Position numbers and translations under genes: made by a program. A stretch of DNA of 64,000 nucleotides from Zygnema cylindricum (Eukaryota > Streptophyta > Zygnematophyceae > Zygnematales > Zygnemataceae). Below, piece after piece: positions 60,961 to 64,000 of this stretch (positions are counted from its first letter, which is position 1; the number at the start of each line of letters is the position of its first letter). The stretch is taken from positions 46,981 through 110,980 of the forward strand of contig JBBHKE010003155.1 of the NCBI GenBank assembly GCA_037447655.1, read 5' to 3'. The notes beneath the pieces are model-generated. The model did not search any database. It had not been told where the DNA came from and saw only the letters and a list, made by a program, of their open reading frames with translations.

Positions 60961-61850
60961 AGCTGTGTTGGGGTTCGAATAGGTAGCGTTGGTTTTGCAT
61001 ACACTATTTTGTCGTGGTTTTGTTTCTTTCAATGTCTTTGGTTGGCATGCCATTTAACTGTGTGTTAGTTTGCCATCTACCGTACAAGATTTTTTCTCCT
61101 CTCTCTCTCCTCTCCCTCTCCCTCTGGCAAATACAGAATCAAATCAAAATCACCATACCAAGTTCAAATCTTTCCTTTTTTTAAAACGAGGTAATAACCA
61201 TTTTCTATTTCGTTTCCTATTTCACAAACCTCGGGGTTTCCAAAAGACAGCCTCCAACTTTTTTACTTAGTACTATTCAACAATTTTATACCAGCTTGAA
61301 ATTTTTGTTACTTCCCTTCTCTTCATTTTTTTTTTTTATCATCGACACAATTTCGTTCACATTCACTTAAAAATCACACAAATTTCAGACTTTCACTGCA
61401 AATTTTCCAGTTTTTCTTGACTTCAGAGTTAGCAAATTTTGATGTGGTGAATGCTAAAAAGAATGAAGTCAAAAATTAAACTGAGCCGTGGTGGTTTGTT
61501 TTCTATTCTCTGTGCCTTTCAAAAAATCTTATAATTTTTTTTTTTTTTAAATCCCTAAAAGCTAAACAAATATTGCTCAACTGATGCTCAAACTCCCTCC
61601 GAGAATTTTTATGCAACTTAGATGACCATGGCTGTTGTCCTACCTCTCTATCGTTTGGCTCTCTCCTTTACCTCGCCATCTCTTTCTCTATCTCTCTCTC
61701 TCTCCTTTTACCTCTCAAGAAGACTCCCAAATCCGAACAAGACAGTAGACCTGCAATCAACCTTTTACTCTGTCAACAAAAGATTTGAGAACAGCATACA
61801 TTATATCTGTAACTTCACTTCACATTCCATCCCTTAACGTGACGATATGT
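60961..61850. other. Non-coding spacer
   Basis: CT-rich at 61090-61120 and 61655-61710. No gene supported. Confidence 0.5.
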
Positions 61851-62260
61851 CACATTATCCCATGCTTTGCAACAACACGACACAATGAATACGAGTTATG
61901 TTAACAAGATCACGATGTAATACATACATATATTCATAAATGTGTATTATGTTACATTTATGTTACGCTCTAACGCTCCTATGTTATGTTATGTTGAATT
62001 GCATTACGCTATATTATCATATCCATTATGTTATGCCACATTACATTCACTATGTTAATGTTATTTTGTATTTCATAACGTTATGTTACGTCCATTATGT
62101 GACGTGGTTTCGTATTACATCACGTCACATTATGTCTGAGTCACATCGTGTTATTTTACAATACGATGTAGCACATTATTTTTTATTATGCTCCTATGTT
62201 AATGCTACTTTGCATGCTCCTATATGTTATGTTATGTCACGTCACTAAACATTACAAAAA
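61850..62260. repeat. Cryptic ATGTTA-type satellite
   Basis: Variants of TATGTTA, ACATTA, CATTATGT and ACGTCACATTATGT run for about 400 bp, with an irregular period of 5-6 bases. Confidence 0.55.
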
Positions 62261-63036
62261 AGCGCTCCGGAGCAAAAGATGAAAGAGAGGTTTTAGCCCT
62301 AGGAATCTTAAAAATATAGATTTATAAAATGAATAGCGACAGATTTCTAATATGAACCAATATAAACAAATGAACTCTAATATGAACTACTATAGACTTA
62401 CAATATAAATAAACACAGGTTTTTAATATGAACTAATAGAAATCACTGATATGAACTAAGATTTCTTCAGCGTGAAAGAAACCAATGTAGTTGAGTTCAG
62501 CTGTCAGTCGAATGAATACATCAAGTAAACTTTAATGGTAGATTGTAGAAGTTGGGATACAGGAGTTGGAAGGTCAAAGGTAGTAGAGACGTACGAAAGA
62601 ATGTCTTTTAATAAAAGAATAAAAGATCATTCTTAGAAGGGAGTAAAGTTCTCCTTGATTTGATAAAACTGAATGTACAAACTTCCTTTAAAAAAGGTCA
62701 CAAATATCACGTGTGGTACTGTTGTATGTGAATATGGGCCTTATCCGTGGATCGTTTTAAGAGTAAAGAAATTGTTAGCTTGGGCTTTAACTTAGTGTTA
62801 ATAATTATGACTTAGTTCCAAATGACGTGGCAGCTTCTGAACCGTTTGTATAATTAACACGCAGAAAAAAAAAATGGTATTATTAGCACCATTGTGAGGT
62901 CAGAGGGCAAAAAAAAACAGGAACGGAATTAGTGTTTTTAATGCTAGTAAAGATTCAAAGTGTAACTAACTGGGAGGTAATCAAGAGCCCTGACAGGGAG
63001 ATAACTGAAAATCCATGACAGCCTAAAGTAATACTC
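62261..63036. other. Non-coding spacer
   Basis: AT-rich, with repeated ATATGAACTA words at 62340-62460 and a degraded M1 end near 62955. No gene. Confidence 0.5.
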
Positions 63037-63244
63037 TACACCATGTATCGCAATAAGCGGTAAATTTTTTCCACCTCTTGAATCAGCTCGTCTCCGTACA
63101 CACGTGTCCAATTTTCATTTGGGAGGCCGCCAATTGTACCTTTCCATTGCAACCTTCGAGTTGATTATTGGACAAGAGTGCACGGAGAAAAATGAGTGTT
63201 TAAAGGCCGAAAAAACATTAACGGTAAGAGCGACACACGATGTA
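63037..63244. mobile_element. M1-family MITE, diverged copy
   Basis: Starts TACACCATGTATCGC and ends GCGACACACGATGTA, with TA at both tips; 208 bp. The interior keeps CGTCTCCGTACACACG and GAGTGCACGGAGAAAAATGA. Confidence 0.65.
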
Positions 63245-63359
63245 ATTGATGTGACTGGAAGTATGTACCACACTGTCGGTTAAGAAATGCTACAATTTGT
63301 ACCAGCAATAGGTCTTTAATGACAGGTAGAAAAAGAAGTGCGAGGAATGTTGAAGTAAG

Positions 63360-63525
63360 TTAGAGAAGGTAGGAAGAGGTAATAGGTCGGACAAGGTAGG
63401 AGAATAGGATAAGGCAGGAGAAAGTAGGAGAAGGCAGGAGAAGGTAGGAGAAGGTAGGAGAAGGTAAGGAAAAGGTAGGGGAAGGTAAGAGAAGGCAGGA
63501 GAAGGTAGCCAGGGGAGAGAGAAAA
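63360..63525 (+). repeat. 10-bp minisatellite
   Basis: AGAAGGTAGG with AGAAGGCAGG variants, about 14 copies. Confidence 0.8.
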
Positions 63526-63639
63526 AAAGTGTAGGAGAAGGTATGAGATGGTTGACCTGGGCAGTCTGAGAAGGCATGTTGAGAGTGATGAGATTGGGCC
63601 TCTCCACAGCTCTGAAAAATTCGTGCAGAAGAGGTAGAG

Positions 63640-64000
63640 AAGAGAGATAATGTTAGTAAGGGGATTGTAGATAAAAAGAGAGACAATGTCACAAGAGAGG
63701 AGGAGAAGAGGAGAGAGACAATGTCACAAGAGAGATGAAGGAAAGAGACAATGTCGAAGGAGAGGGAGAGAATGAGAGGGAAACAATGTGACAAGAGAGG
63801 AGGAGAAGGAGAGAGAAAATGTCAAAGGAGAGCGAGAAAATGAGAGGGAGAGAATGAGAGGGAAACAATGTGACAAGAGAGGAGGAGAGAGACAATGTCA
63901 AAGGAGAGGGAGAGAATGAGAGGAACAAGTCTTAGGGGGGGAGAAAGGGAGAAAGAGAGGGAGAGGGAAAGGGAGAGCGAGAGGGAGAGGGAGAGGGAGA
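63640..64000 (+). repeat. GACAATGTCACAAGAGAGGA repeat passing into GAGGGA microsatellite
   Basis: Units with AGACAATGTCACAAGAGAGG and AAATGTCAAAGGAGAG alternate with GAGAGGGA. From 63935 to the window end it is GGGAGA repeat. Confidence 0.7.

Overview
This is nuclear DNA of a streptophyte (a land plant or charophycean alga). The two recognisable host genes are plant-like and intron-rich: an ER-type HSP70 (BiP) and an SRAP/HMCES-type DNA-protein crosslink protein. The repeat fraction is Ty1/copia retrotransposons, an RLE-type non-LTR element, hAT-like and PIF/Harbinger-like inverted-repeat elements, and polypurine microsatellites. The exact lineage cannot be read from the window. Nothing bacterial or organellar, no rRNA and no CRISPR was seen. 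Layout, left to right. 1-4659: the 3' part of a decayed copia element (Copia-1) with its 3' LTR. 4660-12361: non-coding, with a CT-rich belt, three diverged repeats near 5.5-7.1 kb, a Harbinger-like element (8677-9621) with a smaller MITE nested in it, and a hAT-like element with a perfect 8-bp target duplication (10544-11286). 13261-12362 (minus): an apparently intact two-exon gene for a small secreted protein with a 12-cysteine mature region, not recognised. 13.9-16.1 kb and 18.5-21.3 kb: two further broken copia elements. 23102-22128 (minus): a trihelix/SANT-like gene interrupted by five stop codons and no frameshift. 23.4-25.4 kb: minisatellites and an inverted relative of the Harbinger-like element. 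29796-26440 (minus): BiP in nine coding exons with a UPR-type promoter motif upstream. 31950-38345 (minus): a near full-length copia element (Copia-2) whose outer end carries a 763-bp copy of its other end. 39.2-42.7 kb (plus): a degenerate R2-like non-LTR element, with a second 3' fragment at 60.4-60.95 kb. 51311-44018 (minus): the HMCES/SRAP gene, whose introns are full of (GGGAGA)n-type tracts. 53-64 kb: mostly satellite, MITEs and simple repeats. How the genes relate: the host genes look functionally independent (ER folding, genome maintenance, a secreted peptide). The rest is a record of transposition and decay. Two themes recur. Nonsense codons in the transposons are those produced by C-to-T or G-to-A transitions, as expected for methylated cytosine decay. 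And short tandem duplications repeatedly copy exon-intron junctions into the adjoining intron (once in BiP, twice in HMCES). A polypurine microsatellite is also translated in frame inside the SRAP domain. All reading-frame statements come from hand translation; splice sites are inferred from GT/AG signals, phase and family conservation.
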